A DNA stretch of 64,000 nucleotides from positions 1-64,000 of the forward strand of contig SACF01000001.1 in the NCBI GenBank assembly GCA_009928665.1, read 5' to 3'. How positions within the stretch are numbered: the first letter of the stretch is position 1; every line of letters starts with the position of its first letter. The stretch comes from Alphaproteobacteria bacterium. Lineage in GTDB: Bacteria; Bacteroidota; Bacteroidia; Bacteroidales; FEN-979. Made by a program: the position numbers and the translations under genes. The notes under the pieces are model-generated. The model was given only the letters and a program-made list of their open reading frames with translations. It was not told the origin of the DNA and made no database searches. Below, piece by piece: positions 44,656-54,485 of this stretch.

Positions 44656-45939
44656 ATGAATTTTATTGAAGAATTGAAATGGAGGGGGATGATTCACGAC
44701 ATGACTCCCGGAACGGAAGAGGAGCTGTCGAAAGGAATCATATCGGCTTATATTGGTTATGATCCCACGTCCGATTCCCTTCATATCGGGAACCTTGCTT
44801 CCATCATGATGCTCGTGCACCTGCAACGTTCCGGGCATAAGCCCTTTGCACTTGTCGGAGGAGCTACCGGAATGATTGGCGATCCTTCGGGCAAATCAGA
44901 GGAGCGTAATCTTCTGAATGAAGAAATTCTGCGGTATAACCAGGGGTGTATCAAGAAGCAGCTTGAAAAGTTTCTCGATTTCGATTGCGGAGCGAATTCG
45001 GCTGAAATGGTAAATAATTATGACTGGACCAAAGAATTCACCTTCCTACAGTTTTTAAGGGATGTGGGCAAGCATATAACCGTCAATTACATGGTTGCCA
45101 AGGACTCGGTTAAAAAGAGAATGGAATCGGGAAGTGGAATTTCATTTACAGAATTCACCTATCAGCTTGTTCAAGGCTATGATTTTTGCTGGTTGTACGA
45201 ACATAAAGGAGTAAAATTACAGATGGGTGGTTCTGATCAGTGGGGCAATATTGTTACGGGAACCGAGCTGATCAGAAGAAAACTGGGTGGTGAAGCCTAT
45301 GCCTTGACTTGTCCCTTAATAACCAAGGCAGATGGCGGGAAGTTCGGAAAATCGGAAGCAGGGAATATCTGGCTTGATCCCGCCAAGACCTCACCTTATC
45401 AGTTTTACCAATTCTGGTTGAATACCAGTGATGCTGATGCGGCAGAATATATCAAAAAGTTCACCTTATTTTCAAAGGAAGAAATCGATGAGATAATGGT
45501 TCAGCACAACGAGGCCCCCCATTTACGGATTCTGCAAAAGGCTCTGGCTGCCGATATTACTGCCCGGGTTCACTCAAAGGAAGATTTGGAACAAGTGGTT
45601 GAAGCCTCAGAAATATTGTTTGGAAAGGGAACGACCAGTATGCTGGAAAAATTACCTGAAGATATCCTGTTGTCGGTGTTCGAAGGCGTCCCGCAATGTA
45701 CGATCTCTTCGACCGATGTATTCTCCACGACCTGCCTGGTAGATTTATTAACGGAAAAAGCGGGGATTTTCCAGTCAAAAAGCGAGGCGCGGCGTATGAT
45801 CCGGGAGGGTTGTGTCCAGATCAACAAAACTAAAGTCACGGAAGAATTCACCCTCACTCCCGAAAATCTGTTAAATGGGAAATATCTTCTTGTGCAGAAA
45901 GGCAAAAAGAATTATTACCTTATCAAAACTGCAAACTGA
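44656..45939 (+). CDS. tyrS: Tyrosyl-tRNA synthetase TyrS
   Basis: Class I aminoacyl-tRNA synthetase that charges tRNA-Tyr. The HIGH motif is HIGN ([11 protein letters not shown]), KMSKS is KFGKS in [11 protein letters not shown], and the tyrosine pocket shows YIGYDPT and [10 protein letters not shown]. The C-terminal S4-like domain ([20 protein letters not shown]) binds tRNA. Length 427. It has its own promoter box and an unusually long leader. Convergent with the WG-repeat gene. Confidence 0.97.
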   Translation: MNFIEELKWRGMIHDMTPGTEEELSKGIISAYIGYDPTSDSLHIGNLASIMMLVHLQRSGHKPFALVGGATGMIGDPSGKSEERNLLNEEILRYNQGCIKKQLEKFLDFDCGANSAEMVNNYDWTKEFTFLQFLRDVGKHITVNYMVAKDSVKKRMESGSGISFTEFTYQLVQGYDFCWLYEHKGVKLQMGGSDQWGNIVTGTELIRRKLGGEAYALTCPLITKADGGKFGKSEAGNIWLDPAKTSPYQFYQFWLNTSDADAAEYIKKFTLFSKEEIDEIMVQHNEAPHLRILQKALAADITARVHSKEDLEQVVEASEILFGKGTTSMLEKLPEDILLSVFEGVPQCTISSTDVFSTTCLVDLLTEKAGIFQSKSEARRMIREGCVQINKTKVTEEFTLTPENLLNGKYLLVQKGKKNYYLIKTAN

Positions 45940-46034
45940 CCTGAATTGCCATCATCCGTGGATTAAGGTCATAGGAATTCCATGCGGCCGGAATCCGGTG
46001 CTTTGAATTAAATGTGTATCAGCAAGCGCAGGGA

Positions 46035-46625
46035 TTATTTACTAAAGTCATTGGCATCGTTATAGATCAGATTAACGACAAACTTTCCTTCATCATTAAT
46101 AAATCCAAAACGGACTCCTTTCCGGACGAGCGCTAATCCGCCGATAAAATCATTGGCTTTATCAAATTGTGGTGTAATGGTATAGAGCCCTTTTTTATTG
46201 ATAAATCCCCACTGTGTTCCCATTCTCACCCGCGCAACACCCTCCTGAAAATCCTCTGCATCATGAAACTGTGGATTGATGACATAATTTCCCTCGCTGT
46301 CAATAAAACCCCAATCGCCGGTCATCCGCACCCGGGCCAGTCCGTTTACAAAAGGCCGTGCATTTTCAAATTGCCGGTCAAAGGCATAATGACCCTCCTG
46401 ATCAATGTATCCCCAATCTTTCCCGCTTCGCACCAGCGCGACATAATTGCCGCCTTTGGATGAGTTCTTTGAGGTTTCTGCCGGTGTAACCTTTTTTACG
46501 GGGGCCGGGGTAAAAGGTTTTTTAGGGGGTTTCGGTTTTTGACCCGATGCAAAAACCGAAAATAATGCACAAATGAATAAGAGATAAACAGTTTTTTTCT
46601 TGACTCTGACTTTAACGGTTAACAA
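46035..46625 (-). CDS. WG-repeat secreted protein
   Basis: A 196-residue protein with a signal peptide (hydrophobic about 11-27) and a Lys/Pro-rich linker (KPKPPKKPFTPAPVKKV), followed by four WG-type repeats of about 35 residues: DWGYIDQEGHYAF, DWGFIDSEGNYVI, QWGFINKKGLYTI and RFGFINDEGKFVV. Such repeats are common in secreted or surface proteins of Bacteroidota and may bind proteins or glycans; the function is unknown. The only in-frame start near the signal peptide is a TTG at 46625. The repeats run almost to the stop, so the protein is short but looks complete. Confidence 0.75.
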   Translation of the reverse strand: MLTVKVRVKKKTVYLLFICALFSVFASGQKPKPPKKPFTPAPVKKVTPAETSKNSSKGGNYVALVRSGKDWGYIDQEGHYAFDRQFENARPFVNGLARVRMTGDWGFIDSEGNYVINPQFHDAEDFQEGVARVRMGTQWGFINKKGLYTITPQFDKANDFIGGLALVRKGVRFGFINDEGKFVVNLIYNDANDFSK

Positions 46626-46878
46626 AAAAACTTGATCTTCTTTCGATTTGAATCTGGTATTATGGGTTTAAAGTTTAAATAAATTTTCCCAGGAATAAGA
46701 TTATCTGAAAATTTTTCCCTCCAAAAATAATGCGGTTTATAATTATGAAGTGATCATTCCGAACCTTTTTCATCTGTTCACTTTGATGGAATCCGGATCA
46801 AAATGACGAATAGGATATGGGGTTTGGGTATTGGGATATGATTGAATTTATTTAGCTTTACCATTTAAAACCATCGCT

Positions 46879-47169
46879 ATGATCTTATCCTTATGTGGAC
46901 TTATTTGTTCCGAGTGTGAATTCTTTGGCGACCGTTGCGCCGGTTGTAAAAGTGTCAAAGGTCAGACCTTCTGGGCTGTTGAACATGTGCCCGATAAAGT
47001 ATGTCCATTGTACCACTGTGCTGTCAATAAAAGGAATTACAGGGATTGCGGCGATTGCGCAGAGGTCCCCTGTACCATGTTCCGTGAAATGAAGGATCCG
47101 AATTCCACCGAGGAACAACACAAGCAGAGTCTGATCGACCGGGTTACAAGACTCAGACAAAGAAGTTAA
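46879..47169 (+). CDS. DUF3795 cysteine-rich protein
   Basis: A 96-residue protein with about ten cysteines, beginning SLCGLICSECEFFGDRCAGC and continuing KVCPLYHC and YRDCGDCAEVPC, a pattern of the DUF3795 family that is likely to bind zinc or an iron-sulfur cluster. Its function is not established. It is followed after 13 bp by a flavodoxin-type gene on the same strand, which suggests one transcript and perhaps a redox role. A TAGCTTTA stretch near 46853 resembles a -7 box. Confidence 0.8.
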   Translation: MILSLCGLICSECEFFGDRCAGCKSVKGQTFWAVEHVPDKVCPLYHCAVNKRNYRDCGDCAEVPCTMFREMKDPNSTEEQHKQSLIDRVTRLRQRS

Positions 47170-47182
47170 TTCTTTCTTCTTA

Positions 47183-47716
47183 ATGCGTATTCTGGTTACT
47201 TACTGGACCCGAACAGGCAATACGCGACGTGTTGCCGAGAACATATTTGGAGCGCTTTCGGGTGAGAAGGAACTTTTATCTCTTGACCAGGTCGTATCCC
47301 TTGAAAATTATCAGATGATCTTCCTCGGATTTCCGGTTATGCAATTCGGTTTGCCGGCTCCGGTAAAAGAATTTATTTTACGAAATACCGGATGGGGCCA
47401 TTTCGCTTTGTTTATCACCCATGCCCTATCCGCAACAGCAAGTGATCCGGAGCTACAGGTAATCCTTGACAAGGAAATACAGAGATGCACCCGGGTTTTC
47501 ACGAAGGTGAAACCTGTCGGACTTTTTCATTGCCAGGGAGAACTATCCGAATCGGCTGCATCTGAACTGCTGGCAACCGGGAATCCCTTGCTGAAAGAGT
47601 TTGCTGACATGAGAGCGGCAACAATAGGCCACCCGGATCGGGAAGAACTCAATCAGGCATATCAGTTTGCTGTTACAACCTTCAAGGAGGTTGAAGAGAA
47701 AATAAAACAGCTTTGA
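47183..47716 (+). CDS. Flavodoxin-family protein
   Basis: A 177-residue protein with the FMN phosphate loop TYWTRTGNTRRVAE at the N-terminus, matching the flavodoxin T/S-x-T-G-x-T consensus (here TRTGNT), a central FLGFPVMQFGLPAPVKEFI segment and an alternating alpha/beta pattern to the end. It probably carries electrons on FMN in the cytoplasm. The partner could be the cysteine-rich DUF3795 protein in the same transcript, by position only. It converges with the M2-like peptidase gene. Confidence 0.82.
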   Translation: MRILVTYWTRTGNTRRVAENIFGALSGEKELLSLDQVVSLENYQMIFLGFPVMQFGLPAPVKEFILRNTGWGHFALFITHALSATASDPELQVILDKEIQRCTRVFTKVKPVGLFHCQGELSESAASELLATGNPLLKEFADMRAATIGHPDREELNQAYQFAVTTFKEVEEKIKQL

Positions 47717-47735
47717 TATTATTAAATGAGATCTA

Positions 47736-49424
47736 TCAGTTCACAAACTGTTTCGCGTAATATTTCGCCGTAAGCTTTTCACCGGTAGCCTTTTCGATCA
47801 TTTCATTCCAGTACCATTTGCTGCCGGGCATAAATATCTTATCCTTCAGATAGGCTCCTATCTCAGGCTTTCCCGCAAAACTTTGAAATTTGTAATCATC
47901 TGATTTGATGATGTTTTCAACAATATAGAAATAAAGTTGTGAAGCAAGCAATTCGCCCAGCAGGTAGTTGTGATAATAACACGGGTAGGTTGCAATATGG
48001 ATTTTGGTCGCCCAATCGGGTTCATTACGACCCTCGGGACGTTTCATCATCTGGTATTTTTCAACCAAATCCCACCAAAGTTTGTTCAAATCCTGATTCG
48101 GGTTTTTGTACATCTCTTTTTCAAAGCGATACATTACCTGGGCCCAACGGCTGAAGACCAGTTGTTCCAGCCGCAGGGTCTTAAAGCAGGTCTCTGCAAT
48201 CTTCATCTTTTCCGCTTCGTTGATTCCTACTACATCCTTTAACCATTGCGGGTTGGATGAAAACCGGCCGAAAATCTGTGCAATTGCCTCAGTAGTAAAT
48301 GTGTGCGCGGGATCGCGGAGTATAAAGGGCAGGGTGGTATCGATGTTTTTGTCGTAGGCTGCATGACCGAATTCATGGAGCATGGTGTTCATCCACATGG
48401 CATTCGGTTTAATATTGCATAAAACCCTCACATCACCGGCATTATCAATGTCGGTACAGAAAGCATGCTGGTTTTTACCGGGTTTTTCATACAAATCGCT
48501 GTTTTTCATGATATCATCGATTGGCAATCCAATTCCGGCATAGAATGATGCGGTAAGCGATTCCAGGTTTTTGTCTTTATAGTATTTGTCAAGATCAACG
48601 TCATAAATCTTAGGGGCCTCCTGGAAAAAACGATTCTGGTAATTCCAAGGCATCAACTCATCGTTACCTTTCAGATTGTAATATTTCACGAAGTAATCAT
48701 CAATATCATTTTTAACCTGAGAAAACGACTTTTTGGTCAGGCTGTCGAGCTCGTCAAACAAATCACCGACCTCTCTGGGATTCTGATCGCTCAGGGTCAG
48801 ACTCATTTCATGATAGTTTTTAAATCCCAGGTCTTTCGCTACCTCATTGCGTAATTTTACCAGCGCTTTAATATCATCGGCTACAACGGTGCCTATTTTT
48901 TTCTGAGACTCCCAAACTTCTTTCTGGTACTTCACATCTTTTGAAGTTCGTAAAATCTCTTCCACATCGTTGTCCGACATCTTCTTCCCCCTCACCTCTG
49001 TTCTGAAATTACCGTACTTCTGTTCAATAACGGTTCCCATCCGAACCATGGCATTCAATTTCGAAGTGTCGGCCTTTGCCATCAGAAAGGAGCGATAGAG
49101 CACATCGAGCTGGCGGTTCAGAAGCGAGTCGGTGATCATCCCTGATACTTTAATCTCCTCAAGTTTCTTCAGTTTATCTTTATCGGCATAAAGAGCCATC
49201 ATTTTCAGGCTGAATTCCTCTGATTTTTTAAAATCTTCGGGTTTACCACTGATGGCAGCTTCCCAGGCTGCAAGGGTAGTCTGCTTATACAAAGGAATTA
49301 ACACCGAATCATGCTTTCGGATGAAGTCGGTCAGTTCTTTTTTCATAGCTTCCTGTTTTGAAGTGCAGCCTGTAATGAATAAGGCTACGATAACCGTGAA
49401 AGAAAGGATTGTACGATTTTTCAT
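47736..49424 (-). CDS. M2-family (peptidyl-dipeptidase-like) metallopeptidase lipoprotein
   Basis: From the ATG at 49424 the 562-residue product has a lipoprotein signal with lipobox ITGC. The zinc motif is HEFGH in MLHEFGHAAYD, with a third ligand Glu in TTEAIAQIFG, as in the angiotensin-converting-enzyme (M2) family. It is probably located at the periplasmic face or on the surface and trims peptides from the C-terminus. It starts 36 bp after the cysS stop on the same strand and is probably co-transcribed with it. The eight codons before the chosen ATG have no signal-peptide character. Confidence 0.85.
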   Translation of the reverse strand: MKNRTILSFTVIVALFITGCTSKQEAMKKELTDFIRKHDSVLIPLYKQTTLAAWEAAISGKPEDFKKSEEFSLKMMALYADKDKLKKLEEIKVSGMITDSLLNRQLDVLYRSFLMAKADTSKLNAMVRMGTVIEQKYGNFRTEVRGKKMSDNDVEEILRTSKDVKYQKEVWESQKKIGTVVADDIKALVKLRNEVAKDLGFKNYHEMSLTLSDQNPREVGDLFDELDSLTKKSFSQVKNDIDDYFVKYYNLKGNDELMPWNYQNRFFQEAPKIYDVDLDKYYKDKNLESLTASFYAGIGLPIDDIMKNSDLYEKPGKNQHAFCTDIDNAGDVRVLCNIKPNAMWMNTMLHEFGHAAYDKNIDTTLPFILRDPAHTFTTEAIAQIFGRFSSNPQWLKDVVGINEAEKMKIAETCFKTLRLEQLVFSRWAQVMYRFEKEMYKNPNQDLNKLWWDLVEKYQMMKRPEGRNEPDWATKIHIATYPCYYHNYLLGELLASQLYFYIVENIIKSDDYKFQSFAGKPEIGAYLKDKIFMPGSKWYWNEMIEKATGEKLTAKYYAKQFVN

Positions 49425-49460
49425 AAAAAAGGGTTTATTGGTGATCAATTAGATATTCTG

Positions 49461-50966
49461 TCAATTCCCGGGACTCCAGGTCGATCCTTCTTTGCCATCT
49501 TTTACGGCAATATGAAGTTTTTGTAAGGCATCGCGAATCTGATCAGAGGTTCCCCAATCTTTGTTTATTCTTGATTTCTGCCTGATGGACAGGATCAGAT
49601 CCATTAATCCGTTGACGATTAACTGTTGCCCGTCTTCCGTTTCTTTTGTAATCCCAAGAATTTCGAAAAGAAATACATCAAAGACATTTTTCAGTGTCGG
49701 CAGTTCCTGTAAGGAGCCGGTATCATTGTTATCGTTAACGGCATTGATAAAACGAACCGCTTCAAAAAGATTGGCGATGACGATCGGGCTGTTGAAATCG
49801 TCGTTCATGGCGGCATAGCAGGATTCGTTCAGTTTTGACGCCGTGGATCCGTTTTCAGGATCCGTAGGACGGGCGGGCTGTTCGCAGCCGGGATTGGCTT
49901 CAATCAGCCGGGTCAGGGTTTCATAGCCTGTCAACAACTTTTTTAATCCTTTTTCAGCAGCCTGTAAGGCCTCGTTTGAGAAATCAAGCGTACTCCTGTA
50001 ATGGGCCTGGAGGATAAAAAAGCGGATGGTCATGGGGCTGTAGGCCTGTGATAATTCCTTGTGACTTCCCGTGAAAAATTCTTCAAGGGTAATGAAATTC
50101 CCCAACGACTTCCCCATCTTCTGTCCATTGATAGTAATCATGTTGTTGTGAAGCCAGTATTTCACCGATTCATGGCCCAGGGCAGCCTGACATTGTGCGA
50201 TTTCGGATTCGTGGTGGGGGAAAAGCAGGTCCATCCCGCCACCATGGATATCGAATGTTTCGCCCAGATATTTAACTCCCATGACCGAACATTCGAGATG
50301 CCAGCCGGGGAATCCATCGCTCCAGGGTGAAGGCCAGCGCATGATATGTTCGGGTTGTGCCCGTTTCCAAAGTGCAAAGTCGGCCTGATTATGCTTTTCC
50401 TCCTGTCCTTCGAGTGTCCGGGTATTGGTCATCAGGTCCTCAAGGATCCTGCCTGATAACTTGCCATAATCAAAAAATTCACTGTACTTCTTCACATCGA
50501 AATAAACCGAACCATTTTCGATATAGGCAAATCCTTTATCCAGGATTTGTTGAATCATCCGGATTTGTTCAATAATATGTCCCGATGCGCGGGGTTCAAT
50601 AGAAGGGCGTTTTACATTTAATGCCCCCATGAAAGTAAAATAGCGATCGGCATAATATTGGGCGATCTCCATTGGCTCGACCTGGTTGATTCTTGCTTTT
50701 TTAGCAATTTTATCCTCTCCTTCATCAAGGTCGGCTTCGAGATGTCCAACGTCGGTAATATTCCTTACATAGCGCACCTTATAGCCCAGATGCAACAAGT
50801 AACGGAAAACCAGATCGAAGGTTATTGCCGGCCGGGTGTGACCCAGATGGGGATCTCCGTAAACGGTGGGACCGCAAACATAGAGCCCTGCAAACGGGGG
50901 ATTCAATGGCTCAAAAAGTTCTTTTTTTCGTGAAAGTGTATTGTACAGACGGAGTCGGGCATCCAT
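49461..50966 (-). CDS. cysS: Cysteinyl-tRNA synthetase CysS
   Basis: Charges tRNA-Cys. Class I signatures: HLGH in [12 protein letters not shown] (the HIGH site), KMGKS (the KMSKS site), and the zinc/Cys-binding residues of [20 protein letters not shown] and [10 protein letters not shown]. The C-terminal helical domain ends in the anticodon-binding [12 protein letters not shown] segment. From the ATG at 50966 the length is 501. A frame with a TTG start at 50981 is five codons longer, but its start lies only a few bases from the promoter box at 50986-50993. Confidence 0.96.
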   Translation of the reverse strand: MDARLRLYNTLSRKKELFEPLNPPFAGLYVCGPTVYGDPHLGHTRPAITFDLVFRYLLHLGYKVRYVRNITDVGHLEADLDEGEDKIAKKARINQVEPMEIAQYYADRYFTFMGALNVKRPSIEPRASGHIIEQIRMIQQILDKGFAYIENGSVYFDVKKYSEFFDYGKLSGRILEDLMTNTRTLEGQEEKHNQADFALWKRAQPEHIMRWPSPWSDGFPGWHLECSVMGVKYLGETFDIHGGGMDLLFPHHESEIAQCQAALGHESVKYWLHNNMITINGQKMGKSLGNFITLEEFFTGSHKELSQAYSPMTIRFFILQAHYRSTLDFSNEALQAAEKGLKKLLTGYETLTRLIEANPGCEQPARPTDPENGSTASKLNESCYAAMNDDFNSPIVIANLFEAVRFINAVNDNNDTGSLQELPTLKNVFDVFLFEILGITKETEDGQQLIVNGLMDLILSIRQKSRINKDWGTSDQIRDALQKLHIAVKDGKEGSTWSPGN

Positions 50967-50985
50967 GCTTTTAAAATTCAAATCA

Positions 50986-50993
50986 CAAAATTA
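50986..50993 (-). promoter_or_regulatory. -7 box (TAATTTTG) of cysS
   Basis: Minus-strand TAnnTTTG box 19 nt before the cysS ATG at 50966; it also supports that start over 50981. Confidence 0.5.
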
Positions 50994-51034
50994 GAAAATT
51001 TATACGATGGGCCAGGGGTAAAGAAGTACATTGA

Positions 51035-52969
51035 TCAAACAGCAGGCTTGGGCAATAAAACGTAAAATGTACTTCCCTTCCCCTCGGTGCTTTCAGCCCA
51101 AATCCGCCCATTGTTTTTTTCGATAAACTCCTTACAGATGGTTAGTCCCAACCCGGTTCCTTTTTCCATTTCTGTTCCCGGAGTTTTAATTTTATTGTCA
51201 ATGCGAAACAGTTTCTCGAGGTCTTGCGGTGGAATTCCGACTCCATTATCTGTGATACTAAGCAGAACGCCTTCAGATGTCAGATTTGTACGGATCAATA
51301 TTCGGCCTCCGCGGTGTACATATTTTACTGCGTTCGATAAAAGGTTTCGAAACACAAAATCCACCATGCCCGGGTCAGCAAATGCCTGGCAACCGTTACC
51401 TGGTTCATGATCAATGTGAATTTCCTTTTTCCCGGCAAGGGGAGCAAGCAATTCAATATTCTTATCAATGACACGCTCCATCGGAAACAATTCGGGTTTC
51501 ACCTCAACCCGGTTAGTCTGCGTTCGGGTCCATTCGAGCAGGTTTTCAAGCAGTTTATAAAGATTTCCGGCTGAATCTTTAATAACATTTATCATCTCTT
51601 CTCTTTCTTCATCGGGAATTCGTTTATGCGATTGTTGCAGGATCTCCGAAAACGCCAGAAGGGCATGAAACGGGCTGCGCAGATCATGGGCAATAATTGA
51701 GAAAAAGGTATCTTTTGCCGAATTTGCTTCTGCAAGTTGTTTTTCCTTTTTGCGAAGCACTTCAAAAGCCAGTTCAAGGTTGTCCTTCCCGCGGCTGATA
51801 GTTTCGTTTCGTTTTTCAAGCTCCCGGTTGATCAGCCGGCGACGGTTCCGGTCATGCAACAGGAGTACCAGGATGAAGAGAAACAGTAAGACGGTAATCA
51901 GTCCGATAATCACCGTTATACGGTACTGACGCTTGAGCAATTCCGTTTCCTGGTCTTTCCGGTTCAGTTCGTACTGCCGGGTAAGTTCAGAAATCTGACG
52001 TTCCTTTTGTAAATTGAAAATGCTGTCGTTTAACTGATGAAATCTTATCAGATAGGAATATGCTTTATCAAAACCTCCTTTTCGGGCATAGTAATCGCTG
52101 AGTTTTTGATAAACAATAATTCTTTCATGGTTCAGCCGGTTACGTCGCACCACCGAATCAGCCCTGTTCAGAAAAACAAACGCGCTGTCAAGTTCCCCCA
52201 AATTCAGGTATGCATCGGCAATATTGATCGCAGAAATTGCGCGTTGACGGGGATTCATTTCCGGACTGCAACTTCCATAATTGATCAGAAAAAAAGTCAG
52301 CGCTCTCCGGTACTCTTTATGGTTCAAATACATAAAAGCCAGGTCATGGCTGACATAATTCTGTGCATGTTGATTTCCGGTCCTGACTGCCAAAGCCAAC
52401 GCCTGAAGATGGAGTACGCGTGATTGAACCGTATCACCGGTAAAAAAATATACATTGGCACGTTCGTTCATAGCTGAGATCAGGCGGTTGGTATCGCCGG
52501 CTGCACGGGTAACCCGGATGGCCTCATCGAGAAATCTGGCCGCGGTAATATATTTGCCAAGAAACCGGTAGTTGAATCCCAGGTAAGTGTATATCAGGCC
52601 CCGCGATTTTGTATCATTCATATGGGTTGCAAAAGCAAGGGCTTCAAGCAGCAGCGGGGTCGATTCGTTGTAAGAGGCCTTTTCAAATAACATCAGGTCC
52701 GACAGCTTTATCATGATATTCATACGCCGGCGAAGTACTGCAGTATCCTGGTCCCCTTCATCAGAAATGAAGGCAAGTGCCTTACGGTACAAATCCTCTG
52801 TCTGCATGCTTTCGTTGCGGGCTTTATATATTTCAGCGAGTGCTGTCATGGCATCAATTCTCCTGATCCCCGACGATCCATTGATAATCCGCGTCAGACT
52901 GTCAGTGTTATTCGCCGCTATGGAATTAAAACAAAATAGCAGGAAAAGCAATGGAACGAACCGGTGCAT
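51035..52969 (-). CDS. TPR-containing sensor histidine kinase
   Basis: A 644-residue sensor. Signal peptide, then about 300 residues of tetratricopeptide repeats in the periplasm (AEIYKARNESMQTEDLYRKAL, YLGFNYRFLGKYITAARF and others), one membrane helix (about 345-367), a coiled-coil linker and a HisKA domain with the phosphorylated His428 in AHDLRSPFHAL. The ATPase domain has FRNLLSNAVKYV (N box), DNGVGIPPQ (G1) and KGTGLGLTI (G2). No response regulator gene is adjacent, so the partner is elsewhere. It is divergent from the GH53 gene across 160-210 bp, which may mean it senses a related signal, but that is a guess. Confidence 0.92.
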   Translation of the reverse strand: MHRFVPLLFLLFCFNSIAANNTDSLTRIINGSSGIRRIDAMTALAEIYKARNESMQTEDLYRKALAFISDEGDQDTAVLRRRMNIMIKLSDLMLFEKASYNESTPLLLEALAFATHMNDTKSRGLIYTYLGFNYRFLGKYITAARFLDEAIRVTRAAGDTNRLISAMNERANVYFFTGDTVQSRVLHLQALALAVRTGNQHAQNYVSHDLAFMYLNHKEYRRALTFFLINYGSCSPEMNPRQRAISAINIADAYLNLGELDSAFVFLNRADSVVRRNRLNHERIIVYQKLSDYYARKGGFDKAYSYLIRFHQLNDSIFNLQKERQISELTRQYELNRKDQETELLKRQYRITVIIGLITVLLFLFILVLLLHDRNRRRLINRELEKRNETISRGKDNLELAFEVLRKKEKQLAEANSAKDTFFSIIAHDLRSPFHALLAFSEILQQSHKRIPDEEREEMINVIKDSAGNLYKLLENLLEWTRTQTNRVEVKPELFPMERVIDKNIELLAPLAGKKEIHIDHEPGNGCQAFADPGMVDFVFRNLLSNAVKYVHRGGRILIRTNLTSEGVLLSITDNGVGIPPQDLEKLFRIDNKIKTPGTEMEKGTGLGLTICKEFIEKNNGRIWAESTEGKGSTFYVLLPKPAV

Positions 52970-52989
52970 GAACTTGATGAAATAAGTTC

Positions 52990-52997
52990 CAAATGTA
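52990..52997 (-). promoter_or_regulatory. -7 box (TACATTTG) of the sensor kinase
   Basis: Minus-strand TAnnTTTG box 20 nt before the start at 52969. Confidence 0.45.
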
Positions 52998-53182
52998 AGA
53001 AAAGTTCACCATCATACCGCTCAGACCGGGCTCTTTAAATCATCAGGCGACCGAAGCGTAAGTCATCCGATCCCGGTGTTCTTACACGGTAAAGGAAATC
53101 TGAAAACGAAACAAATAATTTCACCAGTTCCGTGATGGATCATGGTAACAGAATATTTAAATTTGTAAAAAAGGAAGATGCT

Positions 53183-54475
53183 ATGAAATGGATCTTCATT
53201 CTTCGAAAAATCTTTTACACTTCAGTGCTGACCTGTCTGATCCTGCTCCCCGAAACCGGGAACAGTCAATTCGTCAAAGGCGCTGATATCGGATGGCTTC
53301 AACAAATGGAAGCGACCGGTTTTAAATTCTTTGACACAACCGGTGTGCAGATGGATTGTCTTGAAATCCTGAAAAGCAGGGCGATCAATACAGTCAGACT
53401 GAGGGTTTTTGTCAATCCATCAGATGACAAGATCAATGGCCATTGTTCCAAAAAGGAGGTTACGATGATGGCCTTGCGAGCCCGGGACCTGGGTATGCGG
53501 GTGATGATCGATTTTCACTACAGTGATTCCTGGGCAGATCCAGGAAAACAAAATAAGCCGGCTGCCTGGGTTACGCACTCCTTCAGCCAGTTGCTGACCG
53601 ATCTGTACGACCATACTTATGAAGTTCTGGATACCCTTAAATCTGTGGGTGTCAGGCCCGAATGGGTTCAGATCGGAAATGAGATCACCTGGGGTATGTT
53701 ATGGCCCGACGGGAGCACCGACAACTGGACACAACTTGCTCAGTTGCTGAACCGGGGCTACGATGCCGTGAAAGCCGTTGATAGTAACATAAAAGTCATT
53801 CTGCATCTGGATCAGGGTAACGACAATTTCAGGTTCAGGACTTTTTTCGACAATGCCAAAGCAAAGGGAGTCCGCTACGATATTATTGGTGCATCATATT
53901 ATCCATATTGGCTTGGGACCGATTATACGGTAACCATTAACAATCTTGGCAGTAATTTAGCCGATCTGGTAACCAGATACAATAAAGACGTTATGGTTGT
54001 TGAAGTCGGGGGCGATTATACTAAGGTGAAGAACACTTACGATATGCTGGTGGCCGTAATCAACAAAGTTAGCGCCATTGATAATTCGAGGGGTTTGGGA
54101 GTCATCTATTGGGAGCCGGAGGGCGCCAAGTCGTGGAGCGGGTATCAATTGAGTTGCTGGAATAATAACGGGCAACCCACCAGGGCGCTGAATGCCTTTC
54201 TTACTCCACCTTTGGGAATGGAAGGTAAAAGTTCTGAACCATCATTTAACATCTATCCCAATCCGAATTTCGGAGGATTGATAAACATTGAGATGACAGG
54301 GTTGACCGGTACGACTACCCTGCGGATTTACAATGAAAAAGGCGCTCTGATCCGGGAACAGGAACTGAGAAACCAGACAAAAACTGCCCTTGATATCCCA
54401 TTAAACCAAGGTCTTTACATCGTAAAGCTGGAGAATCAGAAGGGAAGTTTCAACCAGAAACTTTTGATTAATTAG
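53183..54475 (+). CDS. GH53 endo-beta-1,4-galactanase with T9SS sorting domain
   Basis: Secreted arabinogalactan endo-beta-1,4-galactanase. From the ATG at 53183 (430 residues) it has a signal peptide (cut near GNSQ), a TIM barrel with acid/base Glu167 in QIGNEITWGMLWP and nucleophile Glu274 in MVVEVGGDYT, and IGASYYPYW between them. The usual family motif near the nucleophile is VVET; VVEV is a mild variant. The last 80 residues are a T9SS sorting domain (YPNPNFGG ... LYIVKLENQK ... KLLIN). The target is galactan side chains of pectin. An ATG 17 codons earlier (53132) is possible but leaves charged residues before the signal. Confidence 0.93.
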   Translation: MKWIFILRKIFYTSVLTCLILLPETGNSQFVKGADIGWLQQMEATGFKFFDTTGVQMDCLEILKSRAINTVRLRVFVNPSDDKINGHCSKKEVTMMALRARDLGMRVMIDFHYSDSWADPGKQNKPAAWVTHSFSQLLTDLYDHTYEVLDTLKSVGVRPEWVQIGNEITWGMLWPDGSTDNWTQLAQLLNRGYDAVKAVDSNIKVILHLDQGNDNFRFRTFFDNAKAKGVRYDIIGASYYPYWLGTDYTVTINNLGSNLADLVTRYNKDVMVVEVGGDYTKVKNTYDMLVAVINKVSAIDNSRGLGVIYWEPEGAKSWSGYQLSCWNNNGQPTRALNAFLTPPLGMEGKSSEPSFNIYPNPNFGGLINIEMTGLTGTTTLRIYNEKGALIREQELRNQTKTALDIPLNQGLYIVKLENQKGSFNQKLLIN

Positions 54476-54485
54476 GCGAGGATGC

